From Eopsaltria australis (Eukaryota; Chordata; Aves; Passeriformes; Petroicidae), in assembly GCA_034509425.1 (NCBI GenBank), contig JAVTVJ010001758.1:176828-240827 (forward strand): a DNA stretch of 64,000 nt. Reading direction: 5' to 3'. This document shows, piece by piece, positions 21,301-33,055 of this stretch (its first letter is position 1; each line of letters begins with the position of its first letter). A program made the translations under genes and the position numbers. Under the pieces are notes generated by a model. It was not told the origin of the DNA. It did no database searches and worked only from the letters and a program-made list of their open reading frames with translations.

Positions 21301-21532
21301 CCGCCCTGGTCCCGCCCAAACTAAACCCTTAGACACTGTGGAGGGAGACAAGGTTCCTGCACTACACATAGGAAAGTGGCTGGGGAAGTCAGTGTGGGTT
21401 GCGTCCCCCATGGGGAAGGGCAAACCCATTCGTGGGATTGTCTTTGCCCAAGGACCTGGGTGCACTTGGTGGGTAATGCAGGAGGATGGGGAGACCCAGT
21501 GTGTGCCCCAAGGTGATTTAACCTTGGGGTAA
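18380..21532 (+). pseudogene. pol: ERV-L3 pro-pol: protease, reverse transcriptase, RNase H, integrase (broken)
   Basis: The protease has DTGAQ (aspartate codon 18488-18490). A single-base deletion near 18645, seen against ERV-L1, moves the frame. Reverse transcriptase has YIDD near 19315. Stops interrupt at 19219, 19390, 19684 and 19822; those I can compare with the other copies look mostly like C-to-T changes in CGA or CAA codons. RNase H keeps its four acidic residues (FTDGSC, AEVKA, TDSW, RVDKA). A second frameshift lies near 20485. Integrase is open to 21532 with the zinc module (HETSGH, CETC), a complete DDE triad (WQIDY, ESDNG, KIERY) and a C-terminal domain ending PQGDLTLG. Confidence 0.92.
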
Positions 21533-21864
21533 GAATAATGCATGTTGGAAGTTGTATGTTGCAGGATGTAAAGTAGCAGGAGGGACATGAGCTGACGAAG
21601 AACGGATTTCAGCAAGGAGCAAGAAAAAGGCCACAATGAACAGGGATGGTGCCAGTACTCAACCATCAAGTTTACTATTCCTTCTGCCCTGACCCCACAT
21701 TCTGCTGGAAATGGAGACCACGTGGAAGGATGCGAGAGAACAGGACATAGTCGTTAATGTGATGGGGATGGTTTAAGGATGTAGCTTAAATTGCATGTGT
21801 GAGTGGGAGAGGATTATATAGGATCTGAGCATGATGCAAATGGTATGGAATAAGGGGTGGAGAT
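21533..21864 (+). other. ERV-L3 tail between pol and LTR
   Basis: 330 bases without an env or dUTPase-like frame. It ends in AAGGGGTGGAGAT, a short purine-rich tract before the LTR. In ERV-L4 the same interval is only about 95 bases. Confidence 0.7.
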
Positions 21865-22438
21865 TGTATTGGGTCTGACTGGAGTAAAGCTCACAGCCCT
21901 TACAATGCTGTGCTTTGTGTTGGTAGCTGGCATTGATAACAGAGCAGTGTTTTGGCTACTGCCAAGCTGTGCTGTCCCTGTGACATTCCTTCCCCCACCG
22001 AAGGGGATGGGGGTGGGCAAGATCCTGGGAGGGGACACCAGCAGGCCAGCTGACCCCAGTCAGCCAAAGGGATATTCCATACCATATGACGTCTGCTCAG
22101 ATACATAATGGAAGGAAGAGAGGAGGAGGAGGAGGAGGCACTCAGGTCTCCATCCACGTTTGCCTTCTTGAACGACCATCACGTGTGCTGAAGCCCTGCT
22201 TCCCAGAAAGTGTCCAGACATCACTGCTGATGGGAACTAGAGATTGATTGTTTTTCTCCTCAGCTCTTGCGCACGCAACTCTCTGCTTGCTTGCTCTATT
22301 TTCCCGCTGTAATAAAACTGCCTTATCTTATCCTGGTAGGTTTTTTTCCATATTATACTCTCCCTTCCCCCAGTGGGAGAGGGAGTGATCGAGTGACTGA
22401 GTGGACACATGGCACCTTACCGGGGTCAACCCACGACA
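21865..22438 (+). repeat. 3' LTR of ERV-L3
   Basis: 574 bp from TGTATTGGGTC to CCCACGACA, with AATAAA near 22311. The outer flank is TAAAC (22439-22443). The 5' partner is missing. Confidence 0.93.
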
Positions 22439-24830
22439 TAAACTAATCACCCCATAACTGTTAAAAGATAGCATTTTTTTTAAAATCTAATTTTTTTTTG
22501 CCTTTAGGCTCTTGTCAGAGATTCTGGCTGTGGTTTCACCTGTTACATCATGGTGGGGTGCCTCATCAAGCAGATCTAAACCAATTGCTATGTAGTTTGT
22601 GGAATCTACATTACTATTTTTGTCATCATATCATGAAGAAATCAGTAGTTTAACTTATGTTGTTAAATGCAGTTTATAAAGTTTGATCTTGAACAATTCC
22701 TAGCTCCTGGCATAATAATACAAAAGCATTATCTATTTCCCTACCATGGTAGGGAAAATTGTTTCACTTGTATGTTGAAATTTGTGTGATCTTTGCCATA
22801 TCTATTGTATAAGTCACGTACTACTACTAACCATTTATTGTTCAAATATTGATGTGAATAGTGCAAAAGATCTTAATCCTATTTTTCAAGTGCGTGTAAG
22901 GGGGTGATGGAGTTGAGTTAGAGTAGCATTGGTATCTGTTTCTTCTAAAATATTTGGTCAAGCAGGAAAACCCAACAAGCCATATAAGTGCTGTACTCTT
23001 TTCTAGTACACTATCATTCTTTCTACTATGGAATTTCAACACATTTAATTTCTAAATAAAAGCTTGTTACTGCATTAAAGTAATGAAAAACAATTCGATA
23101 TAATACTGCTTATAATGACTGCTTTTTTTGTAAATTAACAAATCTTCTATTAATTAACCAGTGATTAAAGTCAGCTTGTGAAAATTAATCACAGCCTGGA
23201 AAAGTCATGTCTTTGTGTGCTTCATCAAGATTGTGTTTGCCCTTCAGGCAAGAAAGCAGCAAGTAAATGCCAAAGAACGAGCTGATTAAACCAGAGCTGC
23301 AGTGAGCTGTTTGCCAGACTCGAGTGGCTGCAAACATGCCCACTTCTGTCTAAAAAGCTTTCTGTGGTTTGCCTGTTTGATAGGGCATAAAATAGTAAAT
23401 GAAAATTCCTCTAGATCCCCATAATATTTCAATATAATCCATAGAATAAACAGTTTGCACTGCACAAGACACAACAGTCAGGTATGACTCAAAATGTTGT
23501 GAAACTTAAAAAATGTAATGAAACGTAGTTTTAAAAGATTAGGATTTTTGGCCACGGTTAGTATTGCTGAAATTAGTTAAAATAGAGCTAATAAGCAAAC
23601 CCAGCTGGAATTAATTAAAGAATTAATGATTAACTCAAGGATTATATTTGAAGTAAGTTTAAAGTGTAGGTAACTGATTGCTTGTCATTTTGTATTTACT
23701 CACCTGTGCTTATAATGAGAAACAGAAAACACTGATTAATAGATCTAAAGAAATGTAGACAATTACTATTTTTTGTATTGAAGAGAAATGCAGAAAGGAA
23801 CTGGAGGTTCCCCCAAAGGTGATTCGTATTGTCAAAAACCAGAAAGGCAGAAAGGTCAAAATGAGGAAGACGAATTTTACTTCATCATTCTCACCCTCTC
23901 CTCAAATTATGCAACCACCAACTCAATTTAAAGAACAAACCACGCATGCTTAATGACTATTCAGCTAATTACCATACTAAGCGGGGAAATGGGAGGTATC
24001 AATATGATAAATGTTTATTTGTATTTTGAATATTCAGAACTTCTGTAGATAAATAGACTTTGTATTGCTTTGTACTTTTGCTCTGCGTATTAGGGAGCTA
24101 TCCCACGCAGCTGCCAGGCGCTGAAATAAACATACACTTTCTAACAAATCTGTTAGACAGTCTTTTTCCGTCTCGAGTATCGATATTAGATCAATACTCT
24201 TATTTTAATAAATCAGTAAAGCATTCCAAAGGTGTGCAGACTATCTGTCAAAGTAAAATTTCACATAAAAGTGAGCACCTTTTTTCATTTTAATCTAATT
24301 TCATAATTTCAGAACCTTGATTAAAGTGTAAGACATAAATTTTTAATTCATACCTACAATACTCTACCCCAGAATATAAATATTATTGAGAGTTATTACA
24401 TTCAATAGACAGTAGGAGACCTAAGGCCCTAAGATCATGAATTACTGCTTTCTGGACAGAAAGCAGTCTGTATGAACTCTTTCATAAGAAAAAGAGTTAA
24501 AAAGAAGTGTGAGGAATTACTAGAAAAAGCAAAATAACCTACTCTGTTTGAAATAGTCTTTACTGGAGGCAATTCTTTTTCTTTACCTATTAAGAAACAC
24601 AAAGACATGCCTAATAGTGAATAAAGGACACGGTTTGATATGGTTTGAGGATCTTGAAAATTGATTAGGAAAATAAATTTTCTCTTCCAGAACACTGTCA
24701 GAGACTCTCCCCTGTCCACCAGCTACCCCCACCTCCTTTCTCTTAATAAGAAGTTATATCAACTCTACAGTCAAAAGTCACAGTAATGAATCCTAATTCA
24801 GCCTATATAGAATTATATTCTCTCTCCCTA
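22439..24830. other. AT-rich DNA, no gene seen
   Basis: I see only short chance frames, no repeats that I can name and no RNA gene. Confidence 0.6.
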
Positions 24831-25402
24831 TGTTGCGTTCCCTGCTTCAGTCCCACCCTGGTACCGGCAGCGGAGTCCTAGCCCTATCCTAGGATGCCGT
24901 TCGCCCTCAGGAAGGCACCCTCGGAGTGCTGACTATGAGCACAGCTGGCCCGCGTTCGGTCCGGGGAGATGTTGCCCCCGGAGCGTGGTGAAACAGCAAA
25001 GAACTACCAGAGAAGGAGGTCTCTTGGTATGTGATTTCGGTAGGTTTATTGCCTCCAAAGGGAGCACATGGACCAAGAGCCAAGAGTAGCTTATTACATT
25101 GGTATTTAAGGGAGGAACAATACCCAATAGGATGAGGGCAGGGGACAATACAGGGGAGGGGCTGGGGTGCATGATCAAATGGGGTTTAGGGAGGGGAGGG
25201 GAACAGAGAGAACAACGAATGAACTATGGAGTGACAGGGAATTTCCCAGAGCGGGAATACATAACAGACAAGTCCAGTAACCAATAGCAGGAGCTTGGGT
25301 CCGTGGATTGGTGGTTCAACCGCTGCCCCTGGGAGCTCCGGGGGGAAACCCTCTGTCCGTGGAACCTGTCCGGAAGTCCTCTGGTTCCGAACCACCGCAA
25401 CA
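24831..25402 (-). mobile_element. Solo LTR, family A
   Basis: 572 bp flanked by a perfect six-base duplication TCCCTA (24825-24830 and 25403-25408). Same family as 10222-10813 but more diverged from it than the copy at 61687. Confidence 0.94.
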
Positions 25403-25408
25403 TCCCTA

Positions 25409-25991
25409 CACCGTGACTCTACTCCTAAAAGCACCTGGGGGTCATGTTAGGTATCTTAGAGTGGTCATTTCAACAGTCTGAGATTCCTTTTTATCTCCTA
25501 CAGCCTTCAAAGTGTGCCATGTCATTCTCATGTACTCAGCAACTCCTTTAACCTAACAGGTGTTTATTTTCCTCTGCCTGGACTCCAGCTGCTCCTGTCC
25601 ACTCTCATACTCTCCTTCCAGTGCCTCTTCCATGTTCTGTGGTTCACACATGAGGCTTTACACAGGTGGTTCACACAGGTCTGGCCTGTCCTAACTGCTG
25701 ATGCTGGTCTGTATTTATTTGCAATGATTAATTGACACAGATGCAACAAAACAAGACCTTTTGAGCTCTGATTTTCTCTCAAGAGGAATACTAGCAGAAT
25801 GTGTCCCCTAGGCATACTGTCAACTCTCACTAAAACTGTAAAAATTTAGCATTTTTGATATTTCTGCTCTGCATACAAATTCAGTATCAATCTGCTTGAA
25901 AGATTAAATAGTTACTAGTGACCACACAAATATATATTTCTGCATAAGCTTCATTTCCACGGGGAGTAAGCTAAAACAATTAGGGCACAAG
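25409..25991. other. Unassigned DNA
   Basis: No gene or recognised repeat. Confidence 0.5.
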
Positions 25992-26403
25992 TCTTGTGAG
26001 GAGGGGCTGAGAAAGCTGAGGTTGTTCCACCTGGAGAAAAGGGGCCTCAGACCTTATTGATCTCTGCAATACCTGAAAGGAGGTTGTAGCAAGATGGGGA
26101 TTGGTCTCTTCTCCCAGGTAAACAAGTGAAAGGACAAGGAAAATCCTCACAAAGTTGCACTAGGAGAGGTTTAGACTGGATATGAGGAAATATTTCCTCA
26201 CTGAAAAGATGGTCAGGCATTGTAAGAGGCTGCTGAGGGAAGTGGTCAATCACTACCAGGTCACCAGGTAAGTGGAAATCACCAACCCATCAAAAAACAT
26301 GTGGATGTGGTACTCAGAGGCCAAGTGGTGAACATGGTGCTCAGTTAATGGCTGGACTCAATAAGTCTTTTCTAACCTAAGCAATTCTATGACTCTATTC
26401 TAA
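25992..26403 (+). repeat. CR1 LINE 3' end fragment
   Basis: Typical CR1 3' region: the GAGGGGCTGAG stretch, an AGGAGGTTGTAGC stretch, GGAGAGGTTTAGACTGGATAT-type sequence and a closing ATTCTATGACTCTA repeat. It has no open reverse transcriptase frame. Confidence 0.88.
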
Positions 26404-26711
26404 AAACAGAGGAAAGGAATAATGTTTCCTAACTTTATTGTTGTTAGAACTGGGATGAACAGTGGAGACTCCAGGAAAACACACAAGTTAGAACAACCCC
26501 TGTGTATAAGAGCAGAGTTAGGATACACTAAGCAAGTACACTATGATGTCTAATGAATTCAATCTGCATGGGATCGTGATATGGGTGCATTTCTCTGCTG
26601 AGAATAATGTTACAACTATTATAAGATTTTATATGGCTTCTGAGCATTAATTGCTATATTATATAAAAGTGAGTCTGAGTATCAAAGTCTCAAACAAATA
26701 ATATTAATCAT
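26404..26711. other. Unassigned DNA
   Basis: No gene or recognised repeat. Confidence 0.5.
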
Positions 26712-27160
26712 TGTCCTGGGTTGGCCAGGAAGGGTCAAAATCTCAGAAGTGATCCATGCTTCAGGAAGTAATACAACTTCCTTCCTGGGAGAGAGAACCA
26801 ATACCAGGTAGTTTTGAGTATTGATGTATATGCCAACCAATTAAAAGTTGATCCACCTTCGAGGAAAAAAATCATATATAAGCAGAGGACCTCTGAGTCT
26901 CCTCTTTGGCCTTCCTGCTTTTCAGAGAACAGTCCCTGCTTTCTCTCTCCGGTAAGACTGGGCCCAGAAGCAGATTCGAAAAAGTATATGTACTCAAAGT
27001 CTGGTCAACACATTCCATGTCTTCTAAACACACTGAAATTAATGAACAGAGGCAGTCTTCAAATTCTCAACTCCAAGTGCTCGGAGTCCAAGTATGTAAC
27101 TTGCTCTTACAGCTTTGTCTTCTTTGCTGAACACTTGATCAGCTCTTTGCTATGTATTAT
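26712..27160 (+). repeat. LTR-like remnant, family D
   Basis: Starts TGTCCTGGG and has a TATATAAGCAGAG promoter-like element at about 26874-26886. The same U3 order (TAATACAACTTCCTTC, GGTAGTTTTGAG, TATATAAGC) occurs on the minus strand at 38560-38762. The right end is uncertain. Confidence 0.6.
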
Positions 27161-30089
27161 AAATTCCAATATTGAGAACTTGTTTAAATATTAATTTTTC
27201 TGTGTATGCATATGACTCAAACTGACCCAAAGGCTATAGAGTAGTTTCAGACTCCATAAATTAGGAACAATAAACTCTGTTGAGTATGGTATGACTTGAG
27301 GCTGAGAGCAAGAGTACTGGATGATTAAATACATAACTGTATAATTGAATTGTTATGGTAAATAGTAAATAATTTGTCTGCAGTCCATATTTTTGAATGA
27401 CAGATATAGTGGAAATATGGGGAATAGTGATGGCATAATCATGTGGCTTCTTTCCCAATTTTTAGTGCTTTCTATAAATCTGCATATTATCCTTCAATAT
27501 AGAAATTATGATTCAAGTTTTCAATTGCTTCTTTAATCCCAAATACAATTTTTTTTACCCCGAAAGGAGGACAAGGCACTTCTATGACATTGGAACAATA
27601 TAATTTTAAGTCATTTTGGCATTTCAAAAGTAGCTACACAAAATAATGCAATGTGATGAATTTTGTATAAATCACATGCACCAAAGATACCTGAATGCTC
27701 ACTTTTCAAAAGGTAAATCTAAAGAAATGGAAGGAAAAAAAATAGCAAAAACCTAGGTTGAAGATTTTTTATTGTAGAGACGACATATGAAACATTTCTT
27801 TAAGCATTTTAGAAGTTTATTAAAATTACCAGAACCCGAGGGCGTAATTTAATTCTTAGAAATAAGTTGTATCCCTCATTCCCATTTGGTAAAACTAAAT
27901 AAGCTGTAAATATTCTATTTAATCCTTGAAGGTTAAAAAAAAAAAGCTTGTTCTAGTTGAACACTTATTTGTTTAATGAATTTCAGCTTTAAACAAAGTG
28001 ACTTCTTCACTTTTCCCATGCACCTGCTCAGAGAAAGCAAGAGAACAAAGGGGGCTGAATAATAATGTCTTGTTATGACATTGTATTATTTATTATGTTT
28101 TCTGATTAATTTTTATGCAATTTAGATACTTTAATATTTGTGTCAATTATTACTTCTGCATTTTTATTTTAATTTATTAGATTTAATAAAAGCTCACTCC
28201 AAGATTTCAAGTCTGCAACAGTGTTACCAGAGCTTCCAAATCCCACTGAAATTTAAGGGACTGTCCCAAGGAGTAGGTGTTACCCTGTACAGAGACATTG
28301 AATGATTAGGATTGGGACATTATCTGAGATTTAAACAGAAGGAAAAGATTATTTGCTTGCTGCTAGATTTACCAATCAATTCAGAAAGAGTTTAAATCAC
28401 AAATGAACAAGATGTTACCATGAGAGGGAAAGAGACAATGTGTCCCCATCCTCCCTTTGCATGGAAATAAGAGCATGAGGAACAATAGAAAAAAGGCCTA
28501 ATAAAAAAGGCTGGGAGAGACATCGTCTCTTTTTCCCTCTTTACACTGTTACCGTGTTATTTCTGATTGATGGATTCAATCTCTGGTGGGTTAGTAGGGT
28601 CCAGCACTGTCCTTGTAGCTGTCTTTCCCATCACCTTTTACAAGCACACTGCTATACTAAGAAGTTTCTGTGCCTATAGGGTTGTTTTGGTTTCAGTAAA
28701 GCAGTGCTTATTTAATAATAGATCATGGATTGTAGATAATTTAATAATGGAAATTTTCCAAAGATGCACAGACATTACTATGGGACCAATGGGTACTTAT
28801 AAAGGAAAATGATTTCAAGTGGATAAAAGGCAATGGGATAGCCAGGAATCCTCTAGATCATGATGCTGTGAATGAAACAACCACTTAAAACCTTGGGGAT
28901 ACTGAGTAACACTTGACAGATCAAAAGAACTTGTGAATGCTGGAGTTTTTAATGTTTATTTTTCTTGTTGGTGACCTTGAGTTTTTCACTTTTGTTTTTG
29001 TTTGTTGAAGTATAACGAATCTATTTCATATTGGAGGAAAAAAAAGAAAGCTGTTTTCAGCTACATCAGGAAAATAGCAATCAAAAATAACTCAGTCATC
29101 CATTGCCTAATGCATCAAGCCACTGATGGTAATAGAGATCCTCCAAGAAATATGACATGTGACACACTATGCTATTCATAGTTTGATTTTAACCTATAAA
29201 CTGAAAACTCTGAAATGGTAATGATTTGTCAAATGCTGTCTCAAATAAACTACTTCATTCAGAGAGAAAGAACCATAGAGAATAATAAAGCCATAAATTC
29301 AGATGATAGGGTGGAATTTCAGATTGCAGATTAACAACTACTTCTAAAGCAAGCAAACACATAAATAAGCATAGACAACAGCTGGTTAAAGGCAAGAAAG
29401 AAGAGAGCAGGAGAGTGTCCTGGAGTTTGTAGAAACTTCATGCATTTATCCTGACATACCATGATTCCAGCCTACTTTAGGAGTTTCTACACCAACAATG
29501 CTTTTGTTCAGTAAGAACACACTGTCTAAAATATTTTTAAAAAATGAACAAATTGCCTCCAAAATATTCCATTTTTTACAGAAATAAATCACAAAGTTTT
29601 AGTTATAATCCTGATATTATTAAAAACCTTTTACCAAAACTTCAGAGGACCTAGAAAGAAAACAAAAGAACTGTCAGTGTACCAGAAAAAAATAACTGTA
29701 TGGAATTTCAAATGCTCTTACCGTTTAGACAAGATATCTTGTAGTAAGGAAAAATAGATATGGCAGAGTGTAACAGATTATTAAATGAAGTTGAGAAGGC
29801 AGAAGGTAAGTATCTATCCATCTTCTCATTTTCTTCTTCTCATCTGCAATTTCAGAATATTTTTAGTGCCCTTGTGACAGGTCAGAAGGAGAAGACCAGG
29901 TCTGAGAACGCATCAGAGCCAGCAGAACCTGCAACACACATGCGCACCATGAGAAAGTGATGAATGCAGATGTGAGTCCCCTGTGTACCAATGTGGGTTC
30001 TGAGGGGACCCATCTGTCAACCTAACTGCCTATCCTGGGGCGTTTGTTTCTTACTAGGGACCTGGGATGTCCTCTTTCATAAACTTGCA
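27161..30089. other. AT-rich DNA, no gene seen
   Basis: Only short chance frames. No RNA gene or named repeat. Confidence 0.55.
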
Positions 30090-31380
30090 AAATCACAGAA
30101 TGCCTTGGATTGGAAGGGACCTTTAAGATCATCTAGTTCCAACTCCCCTGACATGGGTAGGGACACCTTTCAATAGACCAGGTTTCTCAGAGCCCCATTC
30201 AGTCTGGCCTTGAACGCTTCCAGGGATGGAGCATCCACAACTTCTCTGGGGAGCTCATTCCAGTGCCTCACCAACCTTGCAGTGAAGAATTTCTTCCTGT
30301 TATCTAACCAAAACCTACTCTCTTTCAGTTTGAAGACATTTCCCTTTGTCCAGTAACTCCATACTCTTGTAAATAATCTCTTGTGGCAGTTGTCAATAAA
30401 GAAACGAGACCTAGAAGCCTGAAGACTTCCTGGTGGATCGGTCCATCAGGGAGTCGCCCCCCTGCTATAAAAACATCCATGGTTTAGCCTGGTTGTAGTC
30501 ACACCCCAGTTAACACCCAAAGTTGACACCCCTTGTTCCTATTGAATATGTTATTTGTCTATCACAAGGTGATTGACAGGTTGTTCTGGAAAGTTCTCTG
30601 TACCCCTGTTTATGATTTGTTGTTATCCCCAAACCACTCCCCTGTTTCTATATTATTTGCTGCTGTTGAAAGCTCCCGCCTTAATCCCACCCCAAGCCTT
30701 TACCCTGATTGGTTGTTTATTGTACTACATAAGTTGCTGTCGAGAGCTAGTCGGGGCTCCTTTGACTTTGGGGTTCCAGGGAATAAACTTCTCTGTTGCC
30801 TGAAGCTTAGAGTCGCTCCTGCCTTTGTGATTCCTCCTGAACCAAACCCAAGACGACCCTCCACGCCTTCCTCCCTGTGTGGAATCCTCGGGGTTCCCTC
30901 GGCTCTCATCCTAACGGACAGGGGGTTGAGGTAGCACAGTGGTGAGGAAGGCAACCACCGAGCAGAGGCACCGTGCCTGGGATCGGAGGACGAGTAGGTA
31001 TTACACCGAAAATAATTTAAAACTTTACAATCTCTCTCCATCTTTCTTGTAGGTTCCCTTCAGGTACTGGAAGACCACAATGACATATCCCCAGAGCCTT
31101 CTCTTCTGCAAGATGAGCAGCTTCAACTCTCTCAGCCTGTCCTTGTGGGAGAGATGCTTCAGCCTTCTGATCATCTTCCTGGCTCTTCTCTGGAGTTACC
31201 CAAACAGGTCCATATCCTTGTTATGTTGGGGACTTCAGACCTGGATGCAGCCAGCACTCCAGCTGGGATCTCATGAGAGTAGAGGGGGAGAATCACCTCC
31301 CTCACCTTACTGGCCACGTTTCCTTTGACACAGCCCGGATACATTTGGCTTTCTGGGCTGCAAGTGCACATTGCTGCCCT
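30090..31380 (-). repeat. CR1 LINE 3' fragment, split by a solo LTR
   Basis: The plus strand reads as CR1 reverse complement: AATCACAGAATGCC, GGATTGGAAGGGACC and AAGATCATCTAGTTCC at its left, with the matching upstream 3' region after the LTR (31030-31380). The LTR at 30382-31029 interrupts it and so is younger. Confidence 0.87.
30382..31029 (+). mobile_element. Solo LTR in CR1, family C
   Basis: 648 bp from TGTGGCAG to TTTACA with a perfect six-base duplication ATCTCT (30376-30381 and 31030-31035). AATAAA lies near 30783 on the plus strand. Confidence 0.93.
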
Positions 31381-31903
31381 TTCTTTTGTGACTAAAGTGT
31401 AAGGAAAGGGGATAGTGAAAATAAAGGCAATTTTCTGATCATGTCAGTAGTTATTTCATTGCGGTATAAAGTATGTGTGTACTGTATAGTTACCTGAAAA
31501 TTGCACTTTATTTTTTATCAAATCTTGCAGCTTACTCAGGACCTGTACTTGCTGCAGTATGGCATAAATCCTGTCATGCAGCCTTATATGTCAAAGGCAG
31601 CAAGAGCTAATCAAAGAGAATGAGTTTGACACCTGTAAAGGAACTGTGAAAGTGGGATAAAAACTCTAACATACAGTGGGATGAGATTGCAATTGCAACC
31701 TGCATATTGAATAAACTTACGTCTTCCTATGGGCAAGAATTGACTCTCATTGTAAGTATTTACCAGGAATCATTTCTAACCAGGGGACAGAAATTATTTC
31801 AAAGAGACAAGAGTGGAATATGGATTTCTTTCACATGAAAAAGTGATGTCTCTGACAGTAACTGTTGTCTAAATCATTCCATAATCTTGAAATGTTAAAG
31901 TGA
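31381..31903. other. Unassigned DNA
   Basis: No gene or recognised repeat. Confidence 0.5.
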
Positions 31904-33055
31904 TGTGATGGATTAAACCTGTCTGGATGCCAGATGCCCACCAAAACTGCTCTATCCCTCCCCATTTTCAAATGAACAGAGGAGAGAAAATATAATGAAA
32001 GGCTCATGGACCAAGAAATGGACAGGAAGAGATCACTCACCAATTACTGTCATAAGCAAAACAGACTCGACTTGGGGAAAATTAATTGCATTTATTGCCA
32101 ATCAAATCAGAGTAGAATACTGAGAAATAAACCCAAATCTTTAAAACACCTGCCCCTCACCCGTCCCTTCTTCTCAGGCTTAACTCTATTCCCATATTCT
32201 CTACATGACCACAGCCATCAGGGCAGGGGGCCAGGAAATGAGGATTGCTGTAAGGTCATCACAGTGTCTCTGCCACTTCTGTTCCTCAAGGGGAAAACTA
32301 CTCATACTGCTCCCCTGCTCCTGCATGGGGTCTATTCCGTGGGAGACTGTCCATGAACTTGTCCAGTGTGAGTTCTTCATAAGGGTTGCAGTTCTTCACA
32401 GACTTCTCCTGTATGGGTCTTTTCCATGTGGTGCAGTCCATCAGGAACAGTGGCTCCAGGGTGGGTCCTCCAAGGGGTCACAAGTCCTACCAGAAAACCT
32501 GCTCCAGTGGGGGTTCATCTCTCCATGGGTCCATAGTTCCTGCCAGAACCCAAGCCATGGACTTTTTATGGTGTCACAGCCTCCTTTGGACGCATCCACC
32601 TGTTGTGATATTGGATCCTCTACAGGCTGCAGGTGCAGCTGCAGATCTCTGTTGCGCCAGGGACCTCCATGGGCTGCAGGGCACAGCTGGTGGTGCCTCA
32701 CCATGGTCTGCACCACAGGCTGCAGGGGAATCGCTGCTCCAGTGCCTGGAGCACCTCCTCCCCCTCCTTTTCCACTGACCTGGGTGTCTGCAGAGCTGTT
32801 CCTCTCACAGGTTCTCACTCCTCTCTTGTCGAGCTGCAATTTGCTTCTGCACAATGACTTTTTCCCTTTCTTAACTATGATATCACACAGATACTACCAT
32901 CATCACTGATGGGCTTGGCCTTGGCCAGTGACAGTTTTGTCATGGAGCCGACTGGCACTGGCTCCACTGGACTCAGAGGAAGCTTCTAGCAGCTTCTTAC
33001 ATAGACCACCACTGTAGCCTTCCCCCACCAAAACCTTGCCATGAAAACCCAGTAG
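31904..33055 (-). repeat. Old ERV-L-type LTR, copy 1
   Basis: On the minus strand it begins near the GGGTTTTCATGGCAAGG stretch and ends with CCAGACAGGTTTAATCC before CATCACA. The same sequence order in the other orientation is at 50910-51944 plus 58208-58270. It resembles a common avian ERV-L LTR. Ends are approximate and I found no clean duplication. The long frames across it are not coding. Confidence 0.75.

Larger units (their letters stand above)
17939..22438 (+). mobile_element. ERV-L3: plus-strand ERV-L provirus lacking its 5' half
   Basis: Gag C-terminal part, UAG, pro-pol, a non-coding tail and a 3' LTR. The 5' LTR and most of gag are absent; ERV2 abuts the break. Where they overlap it is almost identical to ERV-L1, in the opposite orientation. 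There is no env, as usual for ERV-L. Confidence 0.9.

Noticed and set aside
30533..30934. A 133-codon plus-strand frame
   Set aside because: Entirely inside a solo LTR.
32205..32909. A 234-codon plus-strand frame
   Set aside because: It lies in an old LTR, on the antisense strand, has no known domain, and the other LTR copy does not keep it.
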